Source: Flavimaribacter sp024343425 (GTDB taxonomy: Bacteria; Pseudomonadota; Alphaproteobacteria; Rhizobiales; Rhizobiaceae). Taken from it: DNA of 64,000 bases. How positions within the stretch are numbered: position 1 is the first letter of the stretch; every line of letters begins with the position of its first letter. Below the pieces are notes generated by a model. The model did no database searches, was not told where the DNA came from, and was given only the letters and a program-made list of their open reading frames with translations. The DNA is taken from assembly GCA_965227645.1 (NCBI GenBank), contig OZ245773.1, positions 310,001 to 374,000 of the forward strand, given 5' to 3'. Shown piece by piece: positions 8,981-17,443 of the stretch. Position numbers and translations under genes: made by a program.

Positions 8981-9741
8981 TTCGGTTTCTCCTGCTGGAT
9001 GATCCACTCCCGCACTTCTGGGTCGAGATCCTCGAGCGTGACGAGCCCTTCCTTGTAGTCGTCCCAATAAATCGCCCGGTCCCACTCCTGCGTCTCGGGA
9101 TCAAGTTCGCTGAAACTGATATGCCCTCCCTCATAGAGGTCGCACATCAGATCGACATGGTGGCCAAACAGGAACTCCAACCGTTCAAGACCAAGCTTGA
9201 ACACATCGCGGGTGCTTTCGATTTCCTCCGCGATCTCGGCCAATTCGGGGGTGAACTTGTTCTTCAACACGGTCCGCCAGAGGGCCGCCGCGAGGAGCGG
9301 GCCAGAGAACTTGCCGATATCGGCCTCGAAGCTCAGGTAGAAAAACAGGGTCGCCGCATACTCCGGCTTCTGGTCGATCCTCAAGTTGGGCTTTGCCCCG
9401 AGCACAGCGGTGGCGATACAAGCCGCCTCGAACTCGGAGACTTTCCCGCTTAGCGACCCTCTGATCTCCTCGACCATTCCACCGAGTATTTTGATTGGCG
9501 GCAGCGTCCGATAGAGCGCAGCCTGATCCGCGATCCCTCCGGGCATTCCGAAGCCTCGATGGCGCTGATAGGGCGGCCTGCGGTTGTCGTAGACGTACTC
9601 CATGACGTCGACGTACTTGGACCACCCTTCGCTCCTCATGACCGACTTGTAGGGCTTGAGGCTCTGGGTGAGGACTTTGGTCTGTGCGGCGGATGTGGTG
9701 GTCAGATCTCCGCCGCCACCAGCTTTGGTTATCTTGTTCAT
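8977..9741 (-). CDS. Hypothetical protein of the replication module
   Basis: 254 residues. It overlaps the initiator gene at its 5' end and the next gene at its 3' end by four bases each (ATGA), so it is translationally coupled on both sides. The N-terminus is Gly/Thr-rich and disordered. The rest is mixed helical with a central hydrophobic stretch (ATLFFYLSFEADIGKFSGPL) and an acidic C-terminus (ELDPETQEWDRAIYWDD). It sits where lambdoid phages place the helicase loader, but no Walker motif is present, so it is not a DnaC-type ATPase. Function unknown. Confidence 0.6.
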   Translation of the reverse strand: MNKITKAGGGGDLTTTSAAQTKVLTQSLKPYKSVMRSEGWSKYVDVMEYVYDNRRPPYQRHRGFGMPGGIADQAALYRTLPPIKILGGMVEEIRGSLSGKVSEFEAACIATAVLGAKPNLRIDQKPEYAATLFFYLSFEADIGKFSGPLLAAALWRTVLKNKFTPELAEIAEEIESTRDVFKLGLERLEFLFGHHVDLMCDLYEGGHISFSELDPETQEWDRAIYWDDYKEGLVTLEDLDPEVREWIIQQEKPK

Positions 9742-10646
9742 CGGCTTGCCTCCATGCAGGCCGTGAAGATCTCCATCATCTGGTCGGACTGGGAGGGGCG
9801 CTGTTGCTGCTGCAGAGCGCAGTTGCCGCGACTACCGCTGCCGTTCATCCGGGGCGATGCGGCCGCAGCCTGCGCGTCCCACTCGGTCTTCCACTTGTAT
9901 TCCAGCAGCCAGTTCTTCGGAAACTTGATGTATTTTCGTTGTAGTTGGTCCGCCTTGCAGTACCGCGCATACGCCTCGGCGGCCGCGATGATGACCTCGG
10001 GTCGCTCCTCCTTGATCGCCCTCGACCACGCCCGCCGGGCGGCCTCCTTGTCCTCCTGCTTCGGGTAGGCTTCCCAAAATTCGCCGAAGGCCGCCTCCTC
10101 GGAGCCGAGGATTTCGCCGTCGAGCGGCCGGGGGTCTTCCGCTGACCCGGCGGTCGCGTCATCCGACGCGTCGGTATCTTCTTCGCCGCAATGGGGGGTA
10201 GGGGGGTCTCCACCTCTATCAGATAGTTTATTAAGATAGTTTCCTTCAGATAGGTTTACCCCCAAATTCTTCAGGGGTTTTTGTTCAAAATATTGGGGGG
10301 TTTCCGATAAATTTTTAGGGGGTTTCTCACCCTCTTTACCCTGCAAATTCTTGGGGGGATTCTCATCCATCAGGATCCAGAAATAGCGATTGGTCGTTCG
10401 GCGGCCGCCGCGACTGCCTTCGACTTTCAGATGTCCACACTTGACAAGCTTCTTTGTCGCATTCCGAATGCTGCTCTCGGTGATCCCGAGGTCTTTCGCA
10501 AGCCTCTCGACCGAAGGCCACGCGACTTCGCTGTCGCGGTTCACATATTCCGCGAGGACGATGCCGAGTTTGGCTGCGCTAGCTGACAGATCAGTGTCGA
10601 AGCCGATCTGCTTGATCCAGCGCGCCCGTTTTGTGTTGATGTCCAT
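9738..10646 (-). CDS. Replication initiator-like protein, phage O / HTH_36 type
   Basis: 302 residues. The N-terminal winged helix (about residues 10-90) has SAAKLGIVLAEYVNRDS and VAWPSVERLAKDLGITESSI, typical of phage O-type or HTH_36 replication proteins. A Pro/Asn-rich linker (about 95-145) repeats PPKNL-like units. The C-terminal domain (about 190-275, FGEFWEAYPKQEDKEAARRAW ending in a YIKFPKNWLLEYKWKTEWD-like stretch) resembles the domain that recruits the helicase in phage and plasmid initiators. The linker is encoded by four iteron-like repeats followed on the 3' side by AT-rich repeats, the layout of an origin inside its own initiator gene. The role is inferred, but several features agree. 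Confidence 0.7.
   Translation of the reverse strand: MDINTKRARWIKQIGFDTDLSASAAKLGIVLAEYVNRDSEVAWPSVERLAKDLGITESSIRNATKKLVKCGHLKVEGSRGGRRTTNRYFWILMDENPPKNLQGKEGEKPPKNLSETPQYFEQKPLKNLGVNLSEGNYLNKLSDRGGDPPTPHCGEEDTDASDDATAGSAEDPRPLDGEILGSEEAAFGEFWEAYPKQEDKEAARRAWSRAIKEERPEVIIAAAEAYARYCKADQLQRKYIKFPKNWLLEYKWKTEWDAQAAAASPRMNGSGSRGNCALQQQQRPSQSDQMMEIFTACMEASR
10215..10365. repeat. Candidate replication origin: four iterons plus AT-rich triple repeat inside the initiator gene
   Basis: Four copies of a roughly 20-base repeat start at 10263, 10286, 10308 and 10344 on the plus strand: CAAATTCTTCAGGGGTTTTT, CAAAATATTGGGGGGTTTCC, TAAATTTTTAGGGGGTTTCT and CAAATTCTTGGGGGGATTCT. On the initiator's 3' side an AT-rich stretch carries AGATAGTTT at 10221 and 10234 and AGATAGGTTT at 10248, spaced 13-14 bases, like the 13-mers of an unwinding element. 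Iterons then AT-rich DNA within the initiator gene is the lambda ori/O arrangement. The repeats are seen directly; the origin function is inferred. Confidence 0.55.
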
Positions 10647-10648
10647 GA

Positions 10649-11074
10649 TCAGTCCTCCCGGTTTAGGAGGATGGGGCGGAAGGTTGAGATACGTCCTCGA
10701 CCGTTGCCCTGATGGAACTCGAGATGGCCCCTCCGGACCAGCCCGGCGATCAACCGCCGGGTGCTCTTAAGGCCGATGCAGGCCTCTCTGGCAAGGTTGG
10801 TGACGCGAACCGTTGCCGTCATGGATTTGAGATCGAGATGATCGAGAATGGCGACCGCTAAGTCGTATCGTTGCTCATCCGCATCAGTGTAGCCGGGCGC
10901 GATTTGGTTGACCCAGCGCTCGCATATCATTTCCAGTGAAAGGTGGTCTGTTTGGGTGGTCCGCTGAGGGATTCCGGTGCTACCTGTTGAGTATTCCCCT
11001 TCTAAGGAATGTCCCTCTTTGATGTCGCCCCTTGCCCCGGGGGCGACATCTGCCCGGCGATGGTGGATGTACAT
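10649..11074 (-). CDS. Hypothetical winged-helix-like protein
   Basis: 141 residues from an ATG, ending two bases before the initiator start, so the two are probably one transcript. The C-terminal two thirds look like a winged helix (YDLAVAILDHLDLKS, NLAREACIGLKSTRRLIAG, LVRRGHLEFHQGNGRGRIS), which suggests DNA binding. The first 45 residues are Gly/Thr-rich and of doubtful reality; ATG codons further in are possible starts. It may control the replication operon or help initiation. Confidence 0.55.
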   Translation of the reverse strand: MYIHHRRADVAPGARGDIKEGHSLEGEYSTGSTGIPQRTTQTDHLSLEMICERWVNQIAPGYTDADEQRYDLAVAILDHLDLKSMTATVRVTNLAREACIGLKSTRRLIAGLVRRGHLEFHQGNGRGRISTFRPILLNRED

Positions 11075-11173
11075 TTCTTGGATATCTCCAGTTTTTCATT
11101 TGGGTTCCTTCCTATTTCCGGGGTTGAGGTACTCTTTGGTCGCGCCGCCGAGATTGGGCGGCGGGGTGGCTGG

Positions 11174-11389
11174 TTACGCGGCTTCGACTTTGCGGGCCTC
11201 CAGCCAGTCGTCGAGATCTGATTTACGGTAGCGTGTCGACCGGCTGCTCGTTCGCACGAACGCAGGTCCACGTCCTTGCCGTCTCCACATTGAAAGCGTG
11301 TAGATCGAAATGCGGAGATACTCTGCAGCCTCCGAGGACTTCATTAGTGCTGGTTCGTGTTGTAGGATTTCTGACATCTGTTCCGTCAT
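11174..11389 (-). CDS. AlpA/MerR-like helix-turn-helix protein (excisionase type)
   Basis: 71 residues from the ATG at 11387-11389; a longer reading adds a hydrophobic AT-rich N-terminus unlike the family. Residues 17-68 (LMKSSEAAEYLRISIYTL, SMWRRQGRGPAFVR, RYRKSDLDDWLEAR) match the small HTH_17/AlpA family of excisionases and element regulators. It is divergent in character from the cargo and is the first gene of the element's leftward module. It may direct excision together with the serine recombinase, or repress the module. Confidence 0.75.
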   Translation of the reverse strand: MTEQMSEILQHEPALMKSSEAAEYLRISIYTLSMWRRQGRGPAFVRTSSRSTRYRKSDLDDWLEARKVEAA

Positions 11390-11785
11390 AATCTGAAACG
11401 ATGCGCGACATTGCTTGATATAAGCAAAAAAGTCAATAATTACAAATAGTTGTCCGAATATTTTCGGAATCTCCAATTTTTCTTATTGTGTGCAGGGTTG
11501 TGAGCAACCGCTGCGGCGAGAAGCGCGTGAGCTATCTCGAGGAGCATGATCACCGTAGGTTGTGGGCATTGTCTGAGCCGGTTAATGCGGGAGAACTGGC
11601 CGCGATCTGGTTTCAATCCCTGCACAATGTTTGAAGTGCTTTGTCGCGGCGGACACAGGCCGTGGACAGTTGAAGGCTGTCTCTCACTAGCTTAGGCTGG
11701 CAGAAATCAACAATATATTTGAACCATTTAGGTGGGGCAAATCATCATCTTGATGTAGCTGAGTAAACTCGGCATTTGTGAGGGA
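11390..11785. other. Intergenic AT-rich stretch, no supported gene
   Basis: About 400 bases between the AlpA-like gene and the cargo. Only short unsupported frames are present. AT-rich runs near 11430-11480 probably contain the promoter for the leftward module. No repeat or RNA gene recognised. Confidence 0.5.
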
Positions 11786-12226
11786 TCACCAGTCGGCATT
11801 TAGCTTGAGGCAAAATCTCGTTGCCTTCTCCAAAGTGCCCGGTTTTACGTATACGTCTCCGTTGATTTCGTCGGTCTTTCCGGCGCCAATCATATCAAAG
11901 GACGGCGCAGCAGTTAACACGAACAGTATTTCGTCGCCATTGTAAGCTGCAAATTCTATATCAAAGTAAAGATTATTTTCTGTTCTGTTTCCGCCAGAAG
12001 CAGATAGCCTTGCAACCATAAGGTTTTTTGCAGTGAATCCGCTATCTTCTTTAATATTGAAATTGTTTAATCTTATTTTGTTGTCAAGGCGGTATTCAAT
12101 GAAAAAAAGTTCATCTTTATCTTTGACGCAAGTCCAACTGCCGTTTTCTAAAGTTTGAGCGATGGCCTGTCCGGAAAACAATGCGATTGCGGGTAATAGA
12201 TAGATGAGGAAGGATTTGCTTTTCAT
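11786..12226 (-). CDS. Exported protein of unknown function
   Basis: 146 residues with a clear signal peptide (MKSKSFLIYLLPAIALFSG ending in AIAQ, cleavage near residue 23). The mature part is beta-rich with two cysteines (WTCVKDK and FCLKLN), probably a small periplasmic or secreted domain. The coding region is far richer in A and T (Asn, Lys, Ile codons) than the chromosomal genes, which fits transferred cargo. No family recognised. Confidence 0.65.
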   Translation of the reverse strand: MKSKSFLIYLLPAIALFSGQAIAQTLENGSWTCVKDKDELFFIEYRLDNKIRLNNFNIKEDSGFTAKNLMVARLSASGGNRTENNLYFDIEFAAYNGDEILFVLTAAPSFDMIGAGKTDEINGDVYVKPGTLEKATRFCLKLNADW

Positions 12227-12514
12227 AATTTTTGTTTCTCAAGATCGATGATTTTATTGCCGAAGGAACAGCAAATCAAATAATCAAACTATTTGCTTGT
12301 GAGCAAGGGAGAAGCCGGAAGGCTCCGGTCAACGAACCGTCTAAGTTTGGTGTTCATTAGGTCCGCCAGCGAGATGACTAGGGGCGAATTGGCCGGAATT
12401 CTCACTGACGGACCGCTGCGGTCCTTTGTAGTAAGTTATCCACTGCCAGGACCTTCCGATCGCGGCAAGAATTCTCTCGGCCGTCTGCAACATCCTGCTG
12501 TAAGGGAGGGCTAC

Positions 12515-13216
12515 ATGATGTCTGTCGATAGCGATCTGATCCAGTGGAAGAAATCGTTGCCTTCGAATATCAAGGTGACCGGCTTGATGTCTCGCAGTCC
12601 GACCGCATACAAGTGGAAGGCATTGTTCCGGGCTTGGATCTTGCGCGAAACTGTATTCTGGCGGCTGCACGACCTGCTGTCCCAATCCTATAAACTTAAT
12701 CAGCTAGGGCACGGTCTCGGTGCTCGCATCCTATTGCGAAGCGCGTTAGAGACACTTGCGATTTTGATCCATCTCAATCAGTGCATTCAAAATGTGCTTG
12801 TCGGAAATCTGAAGTTCCATGTCTTCTGTCACAAGACATCGAAGCTGCTCCTCGGTTCCCACGACCCTAAATTCGCTCCCCAATCGCTAAGCATTCTTAC
12901 CGTGCTAAAGAACTGCGAAAAGCGGTACCCCGGTATCGTGTCACTTTATGTCGAACTCTCGGAGAGCGCCCATCCAAGCTTCGAAGGCCTGTGTCTGGCA
13001 TACTCGACGATGCTTCCTGATGAGCACGAAGCTGTCTTTGAGAACCAATGGATGGATCGGTGCGGAGAACAGCATATCAGCAGGATTGGAATGTGCATTG
13101 AGGTATTCCAGCATGAGTATGACGATGTCTGGACCGAGCTAATGGAACAGCTTGAAAGCTGGGTCGAGGCCAATGACGATGAGCTGGAAGCGACAAAGGA
13201 CGATCCGCTGCCTTAA
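12515..13216 (+). CDS. Cargo protein of unknown function, helical
   Basis: 233 residues from the ATG at 12515, preceded by GGGAGGG at about 7 bases; the frame is open upstream but lacks a ribosome-binding site. The sequence is all-helical in character, with ARILLRSALETLAILIHL in the middle and YVELSESAHPSFEGL later, an Arg and His pattern reminiscent of HEPN or DUF5677-like helical domains. That resemblance is weak. It lies alone on the plus strand between cargo genes. Function unknown; a defence role is possible only by position. Confidence 0.55.
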   Translation: MMSVDSDLIQWKKSLPSNIKVTGLMSRSPTAYKWKALFRAWILRETVFWRLHDLLSQSYKLNQLGHGLGARILLRSALETLAILIHLNQCIQNVLVGNLKFHVFCHKTSKLLLGSHDPKFAPQSLSILTVLKNCEKRYPGIVSLYVELSESAHPSFEGLCLAYSTMLPDEHEAVFENQWMDRCGEQHISRIGMCIEVFQHEYDDVWTELMEQLESWVEANDDELEATKDDPLP

Positions 13217-13707
13217 AGGGAGCCATCGCTATCAAAGTCGGCCCATACACAAGGGCTGGACGCGATCCCGTTCGAGACCCATCGCAATCAACTACAGCGC
13301 TTTGTCTCAGGTGACGCAAGCTGTCAATGGCAGAAAACCCGCTGCTTTGAGAACATTCATAAACGGTTGCCGGCGCATCTTGTAGGACAGCCAGATGGAG
13401 AGGGCGCGTCTGGGCCGGGAGTGCTACTTAAGATACCGGACTTGCCATTCCAGAACCTGATACAGTGCCGAAGCATCTTATCAGCTTTCAGCTATAGCCG
13501 CGATGCACTCCTGCGGCTCGCAAACTTATATTTCGGCGAACTAAGGCAAACTGATGATCAAGTACCGGGGACAAGAAACTCCGAGAGTGGATGCCCGCTC
13601 CGTACTGAGAAATCTATCTATTGCTACTTATGATAGTAGAAGTCCTCTGTGCTTATAGTCTAGATTATATTGGCAACAAAAATTACGAAATTGGAGGAGT
13701 AGAATAA
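13217..13707. other. Intergenic, no supported gene
   Basis: 490 bases without a convincing gene. The last 60 bases are AT-rich and probably hold the promoter of the ATPase gene; GGAGGAG at about 13692 is its ribosome-binding site. Confidence 0.5.
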
Positions 13708-15321
13708 GTGGCCGATTTTGATGTTAACATTTTCAGTAAGGCGATGATCGCAATACGTGGCCGTGCGGAACGCCTCGATAATGAGCAGATTGTAAACTCT
13801 TTCTCAACGGTTGGTCCGTTGGTCGACCTTATTACTTCTGAAGACCATCAGATAATATTTGGTAGAAGGGGTACCGGGAAGACCCACGCTTTGCGTTACC
13901 TCTACTCAATTGCACAAGACAAGGGTGGAATTGCGATATACGTCGATATGCTCAATCTTGGGTCCGACACGTCCATTTATAATGATATTGGATTAACGAT
14001 CGCCGAACGTAGCACTCGACTGCTAATTGATGTTCTTTCCCACATTGAAGAGAGCTTTTTGGACTACGCTACCTCGGGTGTGAATTTGAACATCGAAGAA
14101 TTCAGTTCAGTCATAGATCAACTCAATGAAGCCACATCACAAGTTCGAGTTAGTGGTGAGACCACGGTGACGACTGAAGTCACAGAAACTGAGAATATCG
14201 AAAACGAGATGGGTGCAAAAGGGGAAGCAAGTATCGGTGGCAACCTCCTGGCAAGTATTGGGTTAGGTAAGAAAAAGACGACAGGCAGCGGTTCAAAGTC
14301 ACTGTCAACAGCGACGGGTAAAGAAATTTATTCTGCTCGATTTCCGCAGCTTGGAGCTGCGGTGCGAGACTTAATGGACTTTTTTCCCAATGATCGGATT
14401 TGGATCATTTTGGATGAATGGAGTTCTCTGCCAACTGAACTTCAACCGTTCCTCTCCGATCTCCTCAGACGGACTTTTTTCAACATACAGAAAGTGACTG
14501 TTAAGATTGGAGCGGTTGAGCACCGAACAAGAATGCTTTTGGAGCAAAGTAATGGTGACCGCATCGGTTTAGAGGCAACAGCAGACATCCGTACTGATGT
14601 CAGACTGGATGATTACCTGCTATTCGATAACGACAAGGAAGCTTCTGTTTCTTTTTTCAGGGATTTTCTATTTCGACACATCACAAGCGCATGTCGCGAC
14701 AAAGGGGATCCTGAACCTTCCTCTGCGGAGCAGCTCATAAAAGTCGGGTTTAGCCAAAAGAATGCTTTTGAGGAGTTTGTAAAAGCGGCTGAAGGCGTGC
14801 CTCGAGATGCCATTCATATCGCGTCGAATTGCGCACAGAAGGCGTTCGCAAAAACGATTGATATTCCTACTGTTAGGCAAGCCGCACATCGATATCATCA
14901 AGAGGATAAGAGTTCACAAGTTGAAGATAATCCTGCGTTGCGCGAACTGCTCAAATTTATTGTCGAGATGGCAATTAGAAAGAAGAAGACCAATTCATTT
15001 CTATTAGAATTTGGTATTCGAGACAGAAATGTCGATCTCCTTTTCGATCGGCGGCTTGTTCATATCCGCAGGCGCAACGTATCATCTAGGGATAAACCGG
15101 GAGCGCGCTACTATCACTACAAAATCGACTATGGATGCTATGTTGATTTGACTGCAACTCAGCAGATGCCCAATGAGTTTGATTTTTCGACCAATCCACC
15201 GATAGAGGAAATCGTCGCATCAATTGAAATTCCGGGCGAAGATGATGCACGTTCCTACCGGAGGTCAATTTTGGATCTCGACGAATTCTATAGTCACTAT
15301 CCACAGTACAGACCAATCTAA
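13708..15321 (+). CDS. P-loop ATPase, ORC/CDC6- or STAND-like
   Basis: 537 residues from a GTG start with a strong GGAGGAG ribosome-binding site. Walker A is GRRGTGKT (residues 52-59); Walker B is IWIILDEW (231-238). A region after it (VTVKIGAVEHRTRMLL, IGLEATADIRTDVRLDDYL) resembles the sensor part of ORC/CDC6-like AAA ATPases. Residues about 149-204 form a Thr/Glu then Gly/Ser/Lys-rich insertion between the Walker motifs, with a short hydrophobic ASIGGNLLASIGLG. The C-terminal third looks winged-helix-like. Codon use is AT-richer than the chromosome. Such ATPases occur in defence islands; here there is no clear partner gene, so the function is open. Confidence 0.75.
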   Translation: MADFDVNIFSKAMIAIRGRAERLDNEQIVNSFSTVGPLVDLITSEDHQIIFGRRGTGKTHALRYLYSIAQDKGGIAIYVDMLNLGSDTSIYNDIGLTIAERSTRLLIDVLSHIEESFLDYATSGVNLNIEEFSSVIDQLNEATSQVRVSGETTVTTEVTETENIENEMGAKGEASIGGNLLASIGLGKKKTTGSGSKSLSTATGKEIYSARFPQLGAAVRDLMDFFPNDRIWIILDEWSSLPTELQPFLSDLLRRTFFNIQKVTVKIGAVEHRTRMLLEQSNGDRIGLEATADIRTDVRLDDYLLFDNDKEASVSFFRDFLFRHITSACRDKGDPEPSSAEQLIKVGFSQKNAFEEFVKAAEGVPRDAIHIASNCAQKAFAKTIDIPTVRQAAHRYHQEDKSSQVEDNPALRELLKFIVEMAIRKKKTNSFLLEFGIRDRNVDLLFDRRLVHIRRRNVSSRDKPGARYYHYKIDYGCYVDLTATQQMPNEFDFSTNPPIEEIVASIEIPGEDDARSYRRSILDLDEFYSHYPQYRPI

Positions 15322-15351
15322 GATCATTAGCTATTTCGACCTCAACCAATC

Positions 15352-15726
15352 ATGGCGGTGGCGGCCTTCGCAGGCCCGACCGAGCCGGCCTATCTGTACC
15401 GGGCCGACGTCGTGCATGTCGTCGACGGGGATACTATCGACGTGAACATCGATTTCTGGTTCTACACGTGGATCATGGACCAGGGCATTCGTCTCTTGGG
15501 CATTGATGCGCCGGAGACCAGAGGCGAGGAGAGGGAAGCGGGCAAGGCCGCGGCCGACTACCTGCGCGGGCTGATCGAGGGCAAGCGGATCATCTTGAGG
15601 ACGGTCAAAGGTCGCGACGGTAGCGACTGCCGGGGCAAGTATGGCCGCTGGCTCGGGACCATCTACCTCGATGGCGTCGACATCAAACAGCACATGATCG
15701 ATACCGGTCATGCAGAACGCTATTAG
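15352..15726 (+). CDS. Thermonuclease (SNase) family protein
   Basis: 124 residues forming one staphylococcal-nuclease OB fold: VHVVDGDTIDVNID, IRLLGIDAPETRGEE and RTVKGRDGSDCRGKYGRWLG. The catalytic residues expected in the family (Arg of IRLLG, Asp/Glu of DAPET, and a later Arg) are present, so it is probably active against DNA or RNA with calcium. It has no obvious signal peptide. It starts 30 bases after the ATPase gene and 12 bases before the next gene, on the same strand, so the three may be co-transcribed. Confidence 0.85.
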   Translation: MAVAAFAGPTEPAYLYRADVVHVVDGDTIDVNIDFWFYTWIMDQGIRLLGIDAPETRGEEREAGKAAADYLRGLIEGKRIILRTVKGRDGSDCRGKYGRWLGTIYLDGVDIKQHMIDTGHAERY

Positions 15727-15738
15727 TAGGAAGGGAAG

Positions 15739-16026
15739 ATGACGAAATTGATTTTTTCGGTTGCCTTTGCGGCCGCCCTGATAGCATCACCTGCCAAAGC
15801 GGCCAATGCTTTGCAATTGGGGCAACTGGTCGGCACGGCCGAGGCTTGCGGGATGACGATCAATGACGACGCGGTTGTTGCATACTTGTCCGATGCTGAC
15901 ATGCTGAACGAAGATGATGTTGCTAACTTCGAAGCAGGTCGAATAATCACGAACGACAAGCCGGATAGCACCTCATGCGCAGTTGCCAAGGCAGCGGCGA
16001 GCAAGATGGTTCTTGTGTCGGAGTAG
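15739..16026 (+). CDS. Small exported protein of unknown function
   Basis: 95 residues, preceded by AGGAAGGG. A signal peptide (MTKLIFSVAFAAALIA through AKA, cleavage near residue 21) precedes a mature part of about 74 residues with two cysteines (EACGMT and SCAV) that could form a disulfide. No family recognised. It lies immediately behind the SNase gene. Confidence 0.65.
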   Translation: MTKLIFSVAFAAALIASPAKAANALQLGQLVGTAEACGMTINDDAVVAYLSDADMLNEDDVANFEAGRIITNDKPDSTSCAVAKAAASKMVLVSE

Positions 16027-16068
16027 ACAAGGCTTTGTTGTGTGAGTGCATGAAAAACCCAGCCTGCT

Positions 16069-17406
16069 TTAGAACCGACCGCCGCGAAGTCGCCCGAGTT
16101 CGCGATCCACAAGCTCAACCGGCAGGTTAAAAAAGTGGAAACGCTCATATAGCGGGCTCATGAGATCATGCACGAACTCTGTGAGATTGTCCCGGATTTG
16201 ATCGATGGTTGCCTGACCGGTCAACGTCACTTGGTCAGTGTGGCTCACGCGTTTGTCGGATATCGCATATTCAAATTCACCACCGGTTAGAAGCCGCTTG
16301 TCGAGCCCCGTGAACCGGCACTCAACAGCGATAGCTTCGACATCCTCGAATGCTTCCGCAAGCCGGGAAGCGAAAAGGAGACCTTCGCCAACTCGCCATA
16401 CTGGCAAGGTGACATCAATAACTGCACCAACTTCATAGCGATCACTTCGGCTATCCTCCGTGTAGCCTCTGATTGTATAGAGCTTGCCATCGCGAGAAGC
16501 CCGCCAGAAATCGGCGTGCGCCGCATCATCGTAACTCCGGTCGCGTTCGATCTGTCGGCCAACCCACGCCTCCACGAATTCCTCGTGCGGGTACGGTTCC
16601 CACCCCCGAGTGCCCATGCTCAGGAAGACAGTCCATCCCGTGAGTTTGATCTTTCGGGCTGTATCCAGCCTACTCTGAAGTTCCTGAAGATTGGGCGCAG
16701 GCTGGGCGTCAATAAGGGAGAAGCCCATCTCGTAGTGGCCCAATGGAAAGCGGGCCGGTGCTTCTTCTGGCAGTTCGTCGGCAAGCTCTGACCACCGGGC
16801 GCGAGCAGCCTCACAAAAGGCATGCAGATCACCAGCGGCATCAGGGGGAATAGGAGCCGCCTCTATGCGCCCTGTGACGATGGTTCGGATGGCATCGAGC
16901 ATATCTTCGCGTCCCGCCTGAATGCAGCGCTGCAGCAGCGCCCTCCATTCTTCAACGGTCTGTGGCTCCTCGCTGCGCGGCCCCGGCTTTCGGATGTAGC
17001 AGCGGTTCTTAGAGATGACCCCGTTGCAATCCCTCTTGCTCATGACCGGCTCCATCATGCCGCCGGGGACTACTATGATGGGATGCAGCATCCGATTGGT
17101 GGGATGCGGGATGTTGTAGAGCCGGCAATGAAATTCCGGTGTGGCGAAGCGTCGGATGGCGGTATTGACCTGATCCTGAGTGACCTCTGGAAAATCCTCG
17201 GGTCGGTCCACCTGTAACAATTGTGGGCCGTCATCATTGAAGCCGACGACGATGAAGCCGCCCCCGTGATTGGCGAGTGCAATAGCGGCCTTCGCCAGCA
17301 CGGCCTTGTGTTCTGTCGTCGTCAGATCGAGCCAAGTCTTATACTCGGCGGCGAGGTCCTCGCGTGGCACACCCAGTAGCGGTTGAAGTTCATCGATAGT
17401 TGGCAT
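16069..17406 (-). CDS. AlbA_2 / Schlafen-like domain protein
   Basis: 445 residues. The N-terminal domain (about 15-150) has EYKTWLDLTTTEHKAVLAK, AIALANHGGGFIVVGFND and CYIRKPGPRSEEP, the pattern of the AlbA_2 (divergent AAA_4, Schlafen-related) nucleic-acid-binding domain. The rest is not recognised: it has an Arg/Glu-rich linker and a beta-rich C-terminal domain with an HADFWRASRDGKLYTIRGY stretch. Proteins with this N-domain are common in mobile elements and defence loci. It ends close to the convergent small exported gene and is 37 bases downstream of the membrane/nuclease-like pair, possibly in one operon with it. Confidence 0.75.
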   Translation of the reverse strand: MPTIDELQPLLGVPREDLAAEYKTWLDLTTTEHKAVLAKAAIALANHGGGFIVVGFNDDGPQLLQVDRPEDFPEVTQDQVNTAIRRFATPEFHCRLYNIPHPTNRMLHPIIVVPGGMMEPVMSKRDCNGVISKNRCYIRKPGPRSEEPQTVEEWRALLQRCIQAGREDMLDAIRTIVTGRIEAAPIPPDAAGDLHAFCEAARARWSELADELPEEAPARFPLGHYEMGFSLIDAQPAPNLQELQSRLDTARKIKLTGWTVFLSMGTRGWEPYPHEEFVEAWVGRQIERDRSYDDAAHADFWRASRDGKLYTIRGYTEDSRSDRYEVGAVIDVTLPVWRVGEGLLFASRLAEAFEDVEAIAVECRFTGLDKRLLTGGEFEYAISDKRVSHTDQVTLTGQATIDQIRDNLTEFVHDLMSPLYERFHFFNLPVELVDRELGRLRGGRF

Positions 17407-17443
17407 TCATCCCCTCCCTCCAATGCCGATCCGGGAACACGGC

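Noticed and set aside
8977..9741. DnaC-like helicase loader
   Set aside because: Position fits, but there is no Walker A or B motif.
13367..13633. Plus-strand frame of 88 codons before the ATPase gene
   Set aside because: No ribosome-binding site and no recognisable pattern.
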